In this document: piece after piece, positions 18,050-26,373 of the stretch
How positions within the stretch are numbered: position 1 is the first letter of the stretch
Layout of the letters: every line of letters begins with the position of its first letter
Assembly: GCA_031555935.1 (NCBI GenBank)
Contig: JAVBTX010000012.1
Span: 25,835 to 89,834, forward strand
Source: Roseburia_C sp031555935
Lineage (GTDB): Bacteria; Bacillota; Clostridia; Lachnospirales; Lachnospiraceae
Length of the DNA stretch: 64,000 nucleotides
Direction of reading: 5' to 3'
The notes under the pieces: generated by a model
Database searches by the model: none
Told to the model about the DNA's origin: nothing
The model's input: only the letters and a program-made list of their open reading frames with translations
Program-made: the position numbers and the translations under genes

Positions 18050-19267
18050 TCATTCATTCGACGGAAAGTATGGTGTTACTACATAAGGCAGGATTCCAGT
18101 CAAATGGGCAATGGCCACGCCATAGTTGGTCATTGGCACGTTCTGTACTCTGGCTGATTCAATCCGGCTTAACACATATTTTCGATTAAACATGCAGGCT
18201 CCACACTGAATGATCAAGTTATAGCTTGATAATTCAGTGGGAAAATCGGTGCCACTGACGATGTCGATGCTCAATTCCTGGCCAAACCGTTTTCTTAGTA
18301 TCTGAGGCAGCTTTACCCGCCCAATGTCCTCGGTTAGCGGCGCATGCGTACAGCATTCCGCAATTAGAATCCGTGACCTGCTGGTCAAATGGTCGATTTG
18401 TTTTGCACCTTCCACGTAATATTCGATGTCGCCTTTATAGGCCGCAAATAATACGGAAAAAGAGGTTAACATACTCTCCCCTGGCTTTTTTTCGTAGACT
18501 GCTGAAAATACCTGTGAGTCGGTGATAATCAGTTTTGGTTTTTTACTCATTGCCGCTAAGGAAGCTTCGAGCTGGTCAGTTGTCGTAGACATAACCAGAC
18601 ATTTTTTATCGAGCAGTTCACGCAAGGTCTGCACCTGAGGCAAAATCAGCCGCCCCTTTGGTGCTTGAATATCTTGTGGCATCACGAGTAAGACCAAGTC
18701 GCCAGAAGTCACCAAATCGCCAGTAATGGTTTGGTCGCCGTATTGCTCTGGAATCAAACGAATCAATTCTGTTTTTATTTTATCGATGCCAAGTCTTAGC
18801 TTGGCACTGATGATGATTGGCTGACTGCCGGTGTTTGTTTTTATTTTTTCACAAATTTCACCGGTGTTGTTTAAGACATCTGATTTATTTACAACCATCA
18901 ATACTGGTGTTTTTCGCTCGATGAAAAAATGATGCCATTCTAGTTCCTCACTCATTTCCAAGTCAGCGCAGATAATGAGGGCTATATCGGTCTTCTGAGC
19001 CGCTAGCTTGGTTTTTTCGACGCGGATTTGTCCCAGTTCTCCAACATCATCAAAGCCGGCCGTATCGATGATAATACATGGTCCTAATGGATGCACTTCC
19101 ATTGCTTTATAGACCGGGTCGGTCGTCGTTCCCGCGACATTTGAAACAATCGATACTTCTTGATTTGTGAAGGCATTGATTAATGATGACTTACCACTGT
19201 TGCGTTTGCCAAAGAAACCGATGTGCAAACGGTCTGCGCTTGGTGTTTCATTTAATGATACTCCCAT
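18050..19267 (-). CDS. hydF: [FeFe]-hydrogenase H-cluster maturation GTPase HydF
   Basis: The 405-residue protein begins with a GTPase domain (P-loop GKRNSGKSS near residue 20, GTTTDP switch, DTAGF, NKSD). A dimerisation region and an iron-sulfur domain with CTH near residue 305 and HxCGxC-like CGACMFNRK near residue 355 follow. HydF is the scaffold on which the diiron subcluster is assembled before transfer to the hydrogenase. It lies downstream of hydG and hydE in one operon. AAGGAGG precedes the ATG. No hydrogenase structural gene lies in this window. Confidence 0.95.
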   Translation of the reverse strand: MGVSLNETPSADRLHIGFFGKRNSGKSSLINAFTNQEVSIVSNVAGTTTDPVYKAMEVHPLGPCIIIDTAGFDDVGELGQIRVEKTKLAAQKTDIALIICADLEMSEELEWHHFFIERKTPVLMVVNKSDVLNNTGEICEKIKTNTGSQPIIISAKLRLGIDKIKTELIRLIPEQYGDQTITGDLVTSGDLVLLVMPQDIQAPKGRLILPQVQTLRELLDKKCLVMSTTTDQLEASLAAMSKKPKLIITDSQVFSAVYEKKPGESMLTSFSVLFAAYKGDIEYYVEGAKQIDHLTSRSRILIAECCTHAPLTEDIGRVKLPQILRKRFGQELSIDIVSGTDFPTELSSYNLIIQCGACMFNRKYVLSRIESARVQNVPMTNYGVAIAHLTGILPYVVTPYFPSNE

Positions 19268-19285
19268 GCGTTTCCTCCTTATCTT

Positions 19286-19320
19286 TCCTATACTTTCCGC
19301 CGAATGTTCTTGAGGTGGAC
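19286..19320. repeat. Short hairpin-like repeat between hydG and hydF
   Basis: The stretch ACTTTCCGCCGAATG...GAGGTGGACTTT closely resembles two tandem units at 30580-30652 and, more loosely, a perfect hairpin at 26332-26355. All have CTTTCCGCC or TCCCCC at one end and GGNGGACTT at the other. It looks like a small dispersed palindromic element of this genome. Confidence 0.45.
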
Positions 19321-19332
19321 TTTCCTCTCTTC

Positions 19333-20751
19333 CTAAAATCTAAAATCACGTTTTCCCTCGGCAATATCATGGATATACTCATAGGCTGTCTTTTTAACCT
19401 TTTCATTGGGGATTTTTTCCAGCTCTGCTTCAATTAATTTCATCCCCATCTGGTGGGTTTCTTCGCTGGCATAATCTTCTAAATATTCTTTTAAGGTCAT
19501 CAAGGCATTGGGATGACAGCAATTTAATATCTGACCGCTCTTACAGAGGCTCATAAAACGGTCGCCGGTCCGGCCTTCACGGTAACATGCGGTACAAAAG
19601 CTTGGAATGTAACCTAGTTTCATCAACCAGTTCACAACCTCATCGAGGGTTCGTTTATCACTGACGTCAAACTGCTCGGAGTTATCGTCCTCCGCCTCTT
19701 CCTCTACATACCCGCCGACACTGGTTTTGGAACCACCGCTGATTTGCGATACACCAAGCGGCAATACTTTTTCCCGCACCGACTGGCTTTCTCTGGTTGA
19801 GATTATCATACCGGTATATGGGACGGCGATTCGAATCAACGCGCAGATTTTGGCAAAGACATCATCGCTGATACTATTGTCAAAGGCAGATGGGTCGATA
19901 TCATCGGCGTGTTTGATTCGCGGTACGCTAATGGTATGCGGACCAACACCATGCACTGCTTCTAAATGCTCGGCATGCATCAATAGTCCGGCAAATTCAT
20001 AACGATACAGCTCTAAGCCAAATAATACGCCAAGTCCCACGTCATCAATTCCACCTTCCATCGCCCGGTCCATCGCCTCGGTATGATAATTATAATCATG
20101 CTTTGGTCCCGTTGGATGCAACTGCTCATAGCTCTCCTTATGATAGGTTTCCTGGAACAAAATGTAAGTACCGATTTCAGCTTCTTTTAATTTACGATAG
20201 TTCTCAACGGTGGTTGCCGCAATATTGATATTGACGCGGCGAATGGCGCCATTTTTATGTTTGATACTATAAATCGTTTTGATTGATTCTAGGATATATT
20301 CGATTGGATTATTACGTGGGTCTTCACCAGCCTCGATAGCCAGACGTTTATGTCCCATATCCTGCAGCGCCATGACCTCTTTGGCAATTTCTTCTTGAGT
20401 TAGCTTTTTGCGGGCAATGTGTTTGTTCTTACCATGATATGGACAGTAGACACAGCCATTAATACAGTAATTCGATAAATACAGCGGGGCAAACATAACG
20501 ATTCGATTGCCGTAATAATCCTTTTTTATTTTCTCTGCTAACTGGTACATTTCGGCAATTTTGTCTGGATTTTCACACGCCAACAAGACGGATGCTTCTC
20601 GGTGGCTTAGTCCTTTTTGCTCACGTGCCTTTGCTAAAATCTGGTCAATCAACTCGGTGTTGTCTTTGTTGGCCTCGGCGTAGGCTAGGGTTTCCTCGAT
20701 TTCCTCATGGTTAATAAATTCTTCCGCTTTTAATGACTTTTCATTATACAT
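19333..20751 (-). CDS. hydG: [FeFe]-hydrogenase H-cluster radical SAM maturase HydG
   Basis: I take the ATG at 20751, six bases after AAAGGAAG, giving 472 residues as usual for HydG. The radical SAM motif CINGCVYC (Cx3Cx2C) binds the 4Fe-4S cluster, and the C-terminal cluster ligands CTACYREG and CKSG provide the auxiliary site. HydG cleaves tyrosine to make the CO and CN ligands, delivered as an iron synthon. It resembles ThiH but the C-terminal cysteine region and the hydE/hydF neighbours settle the call. Confidence 0.96.
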   Translation of the reverse strand: MYNEKSLKAEEFINHEEIEETLAYAEANKDNTELIDQILAKAREQKGLSHREASVLLACENPDKIAEMYQLAEKIKKDYYGNRIVMFAPLYLSNYCINGCVYCPYHGKNKHIARKKLTQEEIAKEVMALQDMGHKRLAIEAGEDPRNNPIEYILESIKTIYSIKHKNGAIRRVNINIAATTVENYRKLKEAEIGTYILFQETYHKESYEQLHPTGPKHDYNYHTEAMDRAMEGGIDDVGLGVLFGLELYRYEFAGLLMHAEHLEAVHGVGPHTISVPRIKHADDIDPSAFDNSISDDVFAKICALIRIAVPYTGMIISTRESQSVREKVLPLGVSQISGGSKTSVGGYVEEEAEDDNSEQFDVSDKRTLDEVVNWLMKLGYIPSFCTACYREGRTGDRFMSLCKSGQILNCCHPNALMTLKEYLEDYASEETHQMGMKLIEAELEKIPNEKVKKTAYEYIHDIAEGKRDFRF

Positions 20752-20825
20752 ATGATTCTTCCTTTCTTTCAGGTCAGAGGTGTTTTTAATCATCCACTTT
20801 CCCGTTAGTGTTTTTAGTTTTGTAT

Positions 20826-21884
20826 TTATTTATAATCTCCACGGTCGGTCACCACTTGATAACCGATGCTCTCCATGCGTTTTTTCATACACGTGACGCA
20901 TTCAGCGGCTTCATCGCCCGTACAAATTTTGTTATCATATAGCAAATATTTCGCCCGCACGCTGGTCGGGGAAAGGTTTGGCATAACGACATTGGCTCCC
21001 GCCTGAACGCCAAACTCCCGCCCTTTTGGATGAATCGTTCCTAGTGCTGTTGTCGATGGCAACAATAGATGGGGATTCATTAGGCGAAGGATGCATAATA
21101 ATCTTAGGGTCAGCTCAAGTGTTCCTGCATTTTCATCACCAAATGGGGTATCTTGATGCGGAATAAATGGCCCAATGCCGACCATCTGCGGTTCAAACTG
21201 CTGGATAAATAGCAAGTCTTCCACCAGATTATCAATTGTCTGGCCGGGTGAACCGACCATAAAGCCACAGCCGACCTGATAACCAATTTCTTTTAATTGT
21301 TCCAGACAAGCAATTCTTGAGCGCCATGTCAAATTCTCTGGGTGAAGCTTCTGATAATGTGCTTCATTTGCCGTCTCATGACGCAGTAGATAACGGTTTG
21401 CCCCGGCATCATACATTCGTTGATAGCTCTCCTTCGAATGTTCTCCGACTGACATTGTGATGGCGCAATCTGGATAGCCGCGGCGAATAGTGGCTATAAT
21501 ATCACATATCCGTTCATCGTTAAAATAAGGGTCCTCGCCGCCTTGTAAGACAAAGGTGCGAAAGCCGAGCTCATATCCCATTCGACAACAGTCTAAAATA
21601 TCCTCTTTTTCCAGCCGATAGCGACTTGCTTTTTGGTTGCTACATCGAATCCCACAATAATAACAGTCGTTCTTGCAGTAGTTGGTAAATTCAATCAAAC
21701 CACGAATATAGATGTCGGTGCCATAAATGCTTTTACGGACAGCTTCGGCCCGCTCACGCAGATATGACAGTACATCATTTTCATTTTCTGCCCCCGGACT
21801 TTCTATCAGTAATAGTTGTTTTAATGCTTCCGGTTCTAATCTTCGGCTTGCTTCTAGTTGGTCTATTGTTTCCCTGCTAATCAT
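20826..21884 (-). CDS. hydE: [FeFe]-hydrogenase H-cluster radical SAM maturase HydE
   Basis: The 352-residue protein has the radical SAM cluster motif CKNDCYYCG near residue 65, the BioB/HydE barrel segments LQGGEDPYF and MVGSPGQT, and C-terminal cysteines in CVTCMKK that form the optional second cluster. HydE acts with HydG and HydF in building the diiron subcluster, contributing to the dithiomethylamine bridge. GAGGTG precedes the ATG at 21884. It sits 24 bp after the small regulator gene and 74 bp before hydG. Confidence 0.95.
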   Translation of the reverse strand: MISRETIDQLEASRRLEPEALKQLLLIESPGAENENDVLSYLRERAEAVRKSIYGTDIYIRGLIEFTNYCKNDCYYCGIRCSNQKASRYRLEKEDILDCCRMGYELGFRTFVLQGGEDPYFNDERICDIIATIRRGYPDCAITMSVGEHSKESYQRMYDAGANRYLLRHETANEAHYQKLHPENLTWRSRIACLEQLKEIGYQVGCGFMVGSPGQTIDNLVEDLLFIQQFEPQMVGIGPFIPHQDTPFGDENAGTLELTLRLLCILRLMNPHLLLPSTTALGTIHPKGREFGVQAGANVVMPNLSPTSVRAKYLLYDNKICTGDEAAECVTCMKKRMESIGYQVVTDRGDYK

Positions 21885-21908
21885 AAATGCACCTCACTTT
21901 TTCCTCAT

Positions 21909-22157
21909 TTATTTCACATTGGAATAAACTGTTTTGGCACTAATCCCAGTTAATCTGCCGATTTTGCCAGACAATGCATTAATCGCATCCTGTGGTGCAT
22001 CAATGGCGACACTGATAATATTGATTCCTCTATCCTTATACGGAATACCCATTCTACCAATGATATACTCGCCATATTCATGCAACAAATGATTTAGTTC
22101 TTCTACTGAATCGGTTTTCTCAATAATAATACCGATAAGTGCTACTCTTGTTTCCAT
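21909..22157 (-). CDS. TM1266-family putative regulator of the iron-only hydrogenase system
   Basis: The 82-residue protein matches the small ACT-like (NikR C-terminal-like) TM1266 family: it begins METRVALIGIIIE, has the central HEYGEYIIGRMGIP and ends with the GKIGRLTG motif. These proteins are regularly encoded with hydE, hydF and hydG. They are annotated as regulators, but the mechanism is not established. It is the first gene of the operon and lies right behind the attenuator-like leader. Confidence 0.9.
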   Translation of the reverse strand: METRVALIGIIIEKTDSVEELNHLLHEYGEYIIGRMGIPYKDRGINIISVAIDAPQDAINALSGKIGRLTGISAKTVYSNVK

Positions 22158-22179
22158 CGTGTTCCTCCTTTAGCCCTTA

Positions 22180-22310
22180 ATTCAACATCAAAAAAATGCG
22201 CCCGAAAGGCGCATTTATAATGTTGAATCATATGAATTATATGATTCAAATTTTAACCATTTTGTCAGGCGCCTTTCACCTCAATCGTAATTTTGGTGTC
22301 AGATGACATT
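22180..22310 (-). promoter_or_regulatory. Candidate transcription attenuator/riboswitch upstream of the hyd operon
   Basis: On the minus strand a terminator hairpin, AAATGCGCC-loop-GGGCGCATTTTTTT (22189-22217), precedes the TM1266 gene. Its 5' arm GCGCCTTTC is perfectly complementary over 9 nt to GAAAGGCGC further upstream (22269-22277), so an antiterminator could form. The upstream strand lies in a compact fold with possible pairs TGTCA/TGACA and CACC/GGTG. An 11-bp perfect hairpin (22223-22249) stands between. No known riboswitch class was recognised. Confidence 0.55.
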
Positions 22311-22577
22311 TTTTTATAATTTTATATGTTTTTATCATAACATATATTTAAATTTAAATCTAGTAATTATTCCTATTTTTATTTTATAATATTATACATG
22401 CCAAATATAAAAAACATCTAAACTTTCTTAAAAAACAAGAAACAACCTTATAATGATTGACAAAATGTTCTGGAATAGTTTATGTTTATATTAAATCTTT
22501 AGAAAGATTCTGCTTTCTAAAAATTCTAATGTTTCATGGCTGATTCAGCCCATATTCATAACATATTTATAGACTGG

Positions 22578-22627
22578 TAAAAGAAACAAATTAGGTCATT
22601 GTCAAGAGCGGTTTCTTTTACTATAAT
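22578..22627 (+). promoter_or_regulatory. Promoter and inverted repeat upstream of the Rpn-family gene
   Basis: TTGTCA (22599-22604), a 17-bp spacer and TATAAT (22622-22627) form a near-consensus promoter ending just before the ribosome binding site, so the leader would be extremely short. A perfect 11-bp inverted repeat, GTAAAAGAAAC (22578-22588) with GTTTCTTTTAC (22611-22621), covers the spacer and may be an operator. A second promoter-like pair, TTGACA (22457-22462) and TATGTT (22481-22486), lies further upstream. Confidence 0.45.
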
Positions 22628-22643
22628 AAAAGGAGAAGAACAT

Positions 22644-23468
22644 ATGACAAATGAAATTAAGATGTACGAGCAATTGCAGCTAAAGGATGATTTCTTATTT
22701 GCTAAGATAATGAGTGATAAAGAAATTTGTAAACGTTTACTGGAAATTATTTTAGATGTAAAGATTTCAGATATTGTTTACTTAGAGCCCCAGAAGACAA
22801 TTAACCTAACAGCTAATGCCAAAAGTGTCCGGCTGGATGTTTATGTTGCAGATGAAAATCACAAAATTTATGATGTAGAGATGCAGACATTTAATCGGAA
22901 GAACCTGCCACGGCGAAGCCGCTATTATCAAGGAATGTCAGATTTAGATTCGTTGGAAAAGGGCATGGACTATAATGCATTAAATGACAGCTATATTATC
23001 TTTATTTGTATGTTTGATTTGTTTGGAAAGGGCCGCAGTATCTATACGTTTCAGAATTACTGTAAAGAGGATAAAAGTATTATATTGGCCGATGGTACGA
23101 CCAAAATTTTTTTGAATGCTACGGGAACTGGCGATGATGTCAGCGAAGATTTGGCAGCCTTTCTAAAATATCTAACTGGACAAGTAAGTGAAAATAAATT
23201 CATTAAAGGGATTGATGAGGCAGTAATAAAAGCGCGCAATAATATTGATTGGAGGCATGATTATATGACATTGGAAATGAAGTATCGAGAATTTTTGGAG
23301 GATGGCCGTGAACTTGGCATCGAACAGGGTATTGAACAGGGCCGCGAGGAAGGAATACGGGTTATAATTCAAACATTTAGTGAAGAAAATATTGACAAAG
23401 AACGTATTCTAGGAAAATTAGTTAAACACTTTCATATGAGTGAAGGTCAAGCGAATGAATATTACTAG
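22644..23468 (+). CDS. Rpn-family recombination-promoting nuclease / PD-(D/E)XK transposase-like protein
   Basis: The start is the ATG at 22644 after AAAGGAG; a longer frame from 22599 has no binding site. The 274-residue protein opens with the family hallmark KDDFLFAKIMSD, and the nuclease core shows RLDVYVAD followed by IYDVEMQ, the D...ExQ variant of the PD-(D/E)XK active site. Rpn proteins are DNA endonucleases that raise recA-independent recombination, and the family is close to transposase_31. The C-terminus has the typical short repeats GIEQGIEQG. It is one of the few plus-strand genes, stands alone, and ends at a good terminator. Confidence 0.85.
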   Translation: MTNEIKMYEQLQLKDDFLFAKIMSDKEICKRLLEIILDVKISDIVYLEPQKTINLTANAKSVRLDVYVADENHKIYDVEMQTFNRKNLPRRSRYYQGMSDLDSLEKGMDYNALNDSYIIFICMFDLFGKGRSIYTFQNYCKEDKSIILADGTTKIFLNATGTGDDVSEDLAAFLKYLTGQVSENKFIKGIDEAVIKARNNIDWRHDYMTLEMKYREFLEDGRELGIEQGIEQGREEGIRVIIQTFSEENIDKERILGKLVKHFHMSEGQANEYY

Positions 23469-23496
23469 CAATATTCAAATCTTGAATGAACATAGT

Positions 23497-23548
23497 ATAT
23501 GAGCTGCTTACAATTATATTGTAGCAGCCCATATCGTTGTTGTTTTTA
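23497..23548 (+). terminator. Terminator of the Rpn-family gene
   Basis: ATATGAGCTGCT and AGCAGCCCATAT form a long stem around a short AT loop, followed by GTTGTTGTTTTT. Confidence 0.8.
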
Positions 23549-23584
23549 TTTAATGAATTCCGGTAAAACAGTTCATCGTCTGCT

Positions 23585-24596
23585 CTAACTTCTTAACCTG
23601 ACCAACATGTAATTCATCTGTTCACCAAGCTGACCAAATTCATCTCGCCGCTTGATTTTTAAGCGCACTGACAAATCACCTCTGGCCACCTCACCCATAT
23701 TTCTACTGATATAGCTTAAGGATGAGCTAATCCGGTAGGAAATCTGTCCGCCTATGATAATGGCGATGATACTGGCGATGATTATTTGATGCTACTGCCG
23801 ATAAGTAAAAATCGGTCTGTGAAAGCCTTGTGTCGGATGTTCCATCTTGATTTAATTCGGCACCATCACTGGTGATAAATGCCATATAGCCGTTTTCGGT
23901 TTCTAATTTTCCTAAGATTTCCAAAACGGCTTGTTTGTCTACATCAATTGCCAGAAATGCATCCTGCCCGTAAAATGCTTTTACGAGCCGGACCGCATAA
24001 CTGTTCTCATCTATATTTAACTTTTCGTCGATGACGGTAGAGATACCCTGCCATAAATAGCCGTTTGGGTTCTCCTTTATTGCACTTCCGGATTCACCGG
24101 AAGTATATTCCGTGTACACGTTCAACTGGGAGGTTTTGCTTGTGGAAACGGAATATACCTGATCGGAAAAAAAGTAAATACCATTTATAAATCGGTCTGA
24201 TGATGCTCTCGTTACCAAGGCATCTTTTTGTTTATTATAAAACTCTCGGTACTCATTGGTGTTCTCATCATATCTGCCAGACAGATAATCCGTTAATTTC
24301 GAATCAACCAGATATTCGGTGGCCGTGGTTTTGATGCTGTCAAATCCATACTCAAGATATTCACCAATCATATCGAGTGTTTCGGAGGATGATTTCTCAT
24401 AGCTTTTTATCATCGCCCGATAGGCAACCAGATACGCCAACACTCCCACTGTCACTAAAAACATAATTAGCAAAATGTAGGAGCCGATTAGCCGTAATCT
24501 GATACTTTGGCCGAATACCGCTTTTTGACGGGTCGGAAACGTTACACTGTTTCCGCCACGTGATGCTTTCCCCAATCTTTTTTCCTTCGTTGTCAT
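23585..24596 (-). pseudogene. Broken membrane sensor (methyl-accepting/kinase type): frameshifted and truncated after HAMP
   Basis: The intact frame (24596 down to about 23790) encodes a membrane helix (about residues 35-57) and a roughly 200-residue outside sensor domain. A one-base insertion in the AAA at 23785-23787 then shifts the frame. In the other frame the protein continues as a second helix (IIASIIAIIIGG) and a clear HAMP domain (MGEVARGDLSVRLK, RRDEFGQLGEQMNY) until a stop at 23585. No signalling domain follows. It is therefore the wreck of a chemoreceptor or sensor kinase and follows the damaged sugar permease directly. Confidence 0.8.
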
Positions 24597-24620
24597 CGTA
24601 CACCTATGTCTTTCCCCAAT

Positions 24621-25430
24621 TTATTTCACTGCGCCAGTAATTCCTTCGGCAAAGCTCTTCTGCAATAAGAAGAAAATGATTACAGTCGGTATCGTACAAA
24701 TACATACGCCTAACATCAGCACCCCATAATCCGTGAAATATCCTTCGGTCAGGTTCGCAATCAGCATGGGCATGGTGATGGATTTATCATCTGTCATAAT
24801 TACTTTTGGCCACAGATAGTTGTTCCAAGCATTCATAAAGGTAATTGTCATTGCGGCTGCATAAGTCGAACGCATTGTCGGAATAAACATCCGAAAGAAT
24901 ATGCTGACTTCACTTAATCCATCGATTCGTGCTGCTTCAATAATGTCATGTGGAAATGACCGCGCGCTCTGACGAAACATCATAATCAAAAATGGCGTTG
25001 ACAGCGTTGGTAAAATAAATCCAGCCGTCGAATTTAACATTTTTGCTGATGAAAACATCTGGAATAATGGAATCAAGGTTGCTGCAAACGGAACCATCAT
25101 TGCTAATAGGATGACACTCATCACGCCGTCTTTGACCTTGTCGTGATAAATCTCAAATCCATAACCTGCCAGTGAACAGATGACTAAGGACAATAAGGTT
25201 AAAATAATTGCATACTTAAAGGAATTTAGCATTGCCACACCCACATTTTGAGCAGCAAGTAAGTTTTTAAAATTTTCAATCAGTTGTGTTCCCGGCAACA
25301 ATCTGCCGCGGACAACATCGACACTTTTATTGGTTGCCGCCATCACCATCCAAACTCATGGACAAATCGAGAATAGCGAAACGATTGTTAAAAATGTATA
25401 TACGGTTATTGTATGGCTTTTCTTAGTCAC
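24621..25430 (-). pseudogene. Carbohydrate ABC transporter permease (MalG type) with an in-frame stop near the N-terminus
   Basis: A frame from a GTG at 25430, overlapping the previous permease stop, reads through a typical first helix (TVYTFLTIVSLFSICP), then meets TGA at 25356-25358, and continues with VWMVMAATN, the conserved segment after helix 1 in MalG-type permeases. The normal residue is probably Trp. The remaining 242 residues contain the rest of the permease, including the EAARIDGLSE coupling motif. Re-initiation at the ATG at 25349 would yield a protein lacking helix 1. I judge it inactive or impaired. Sequencing error cannot be excluded from the window alone. Confidence 0.75.
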
Positions 25431-26310
25431 GCTTATCACCTACTTTCATCTGTACAAAGGCCAGCACTGCCACTAATATCAGGATTAAGTAAGACATCGC
25501 CGCAGCATAGCCGAAGTTCGGTACATATTTAAAGGACATATTATATATGTAGTGCGACATCGTTATGGTGGCATTTGCCGGTCCGCCATTGGTTAAGTTG
25601 ACGGACTCGTCAAACAACTGCAAGGTTCCATTGGTGGACATAATCGTTGTCAAAAGAATCGTCGGTTTTAGCAGTGGTGCAGTTATCTTGAAGAATGTCT
25701 GCATCGGTGTTGCACCATCAATTTTTGCCGCCTCATAAACCGAGTATTCAATGTTCTGCAATGCCGATAAATAAAAGACCATGTTATATCCAGTCCAACG
25801 CCAGATGAGCGCAATAATAATGATGATTTTGGCACTTCCAGCATTTCCGAGGAAGTTGTAACCTGTATTTAAAATCCCCAATTTGATGAGGACCGTATTG
25901 ACAAATCCATCGACCGCAAATAAGGAACGGAAAATAATCGCATAGGATACCAATGAGGTTGCGCATGGTAAAAAGATTGCGGTCCGAAAGAATCCTTTAA
26001 ATTTTAAATCCTTCCGATTTAACGCTGATGCTAAAATTAAGGCTAGAATCAGCATAATAGGGACCTGAATAATTAGGTAAAAAAAGTTATTTTTGAGTGC
26101 CTGCACAAAGACAGTGTCTTTGAACATACGCATATAATTGTATAGACCGGCCCATTCCATATTGGCTCCAATGCCCGTTTTCAGGGAGAGGAACAAGGAA
26201 CGAAGCATCGGGATAAAGTTCATAATTACGATCAGTGCAACTGCCGGTGTTAGAAATGCCCAGCCATTTATATTTTGTTTTTGACTTAAATTCAGTTTTT
26301 TCTTATTCAT
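25423..26310 (-). CDS. Carbohydrate ABC transporter permease (MalF/UgpA type)
   Basis: The 295-residue protein has six membrane helices and the EAA loop EAAKIDGATPMQTFFKIT, which contacts the shared ATPase. It follows the solute-binding lipoprotein gene (26374-27738) and precedes the MalG-type partner, the usual order. No dedicated ATPase is present, which is normal for such systems that use a common MsmK-like ATPase. It appears intact, but its partner permease carries a stop codon, so the importer is probably not functional. Confidence 0.9.
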   Translation of the reverse strand: MNKKKLNLSQKQNINGWAFLTPAVALIVIMNFIPMLRSLFLSLKTGIGANMEWAGLYNYMRMFKDTVFVQALKNNFFYLIIQVPIMLILALILASALNRKDLKFKGFFRTAIFLPCATSLVSYAIIFRSLFAVDGFVNTVLIKLGILNTGYNFLGNAGSAKIIIIIALIWRWTGYNMVFYLSALQNIEYSVYEAAKIDGATPMQTFFKITAPLLKPTILLTTIMSTNGTLQLFDESVNLTNGGPANATITMSHYIYNMSFKYVPNFGYAAAMSYLILILVAVLAFVQMKVGDKRD

Positions 26311-26331
26311 AGATAAACTGCCTCCTACTAT

Positions 26332-26355
26332 TCCCCCTCACATTTGTGAGGGGGA
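26332..26355. repeat. Perfect stem-loop between binding-protein and permease genes
   Basis: TCCCCCTCACA and TGTGAGGGGGA form an 11-bp stem with a two-base loop, 19 bp downstream of the binding-protein stop. Stem-loops at this spot in sugar operons often stabilise the binding-protein mRNA end and lower permease expression. The ends resemble the CTTTCCGCC...GGGGGACTT repeats elsewhere in the window. Confidence 0.6.
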
Positions 26356-26373
26356 CTTACCTTTTATCCGTTC

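Noticed and set aside
22158..22330. Known riboswitch classes (for example SAM, preQ1, THF, ZTP) before the hyd operon
   Set aside because: None of the conserved core sequences I can recall matches; only the alternative stems are supported.
22599..23468. Complete insertion sequence around the Rpn-family gene
   Set aside because: No terminal inverted repeats flanking the gene on both sides and no target duplication were seen; the inverted repeat found lies only upstream.
25350..25360. TGA as selenocysteine or as a reassigned Trp codon
   Set aside because: MalG-type permeases have no catalytic Sec, no SECIS-like hairpin is evident right after the codon, and TGA ends other genes in the window.
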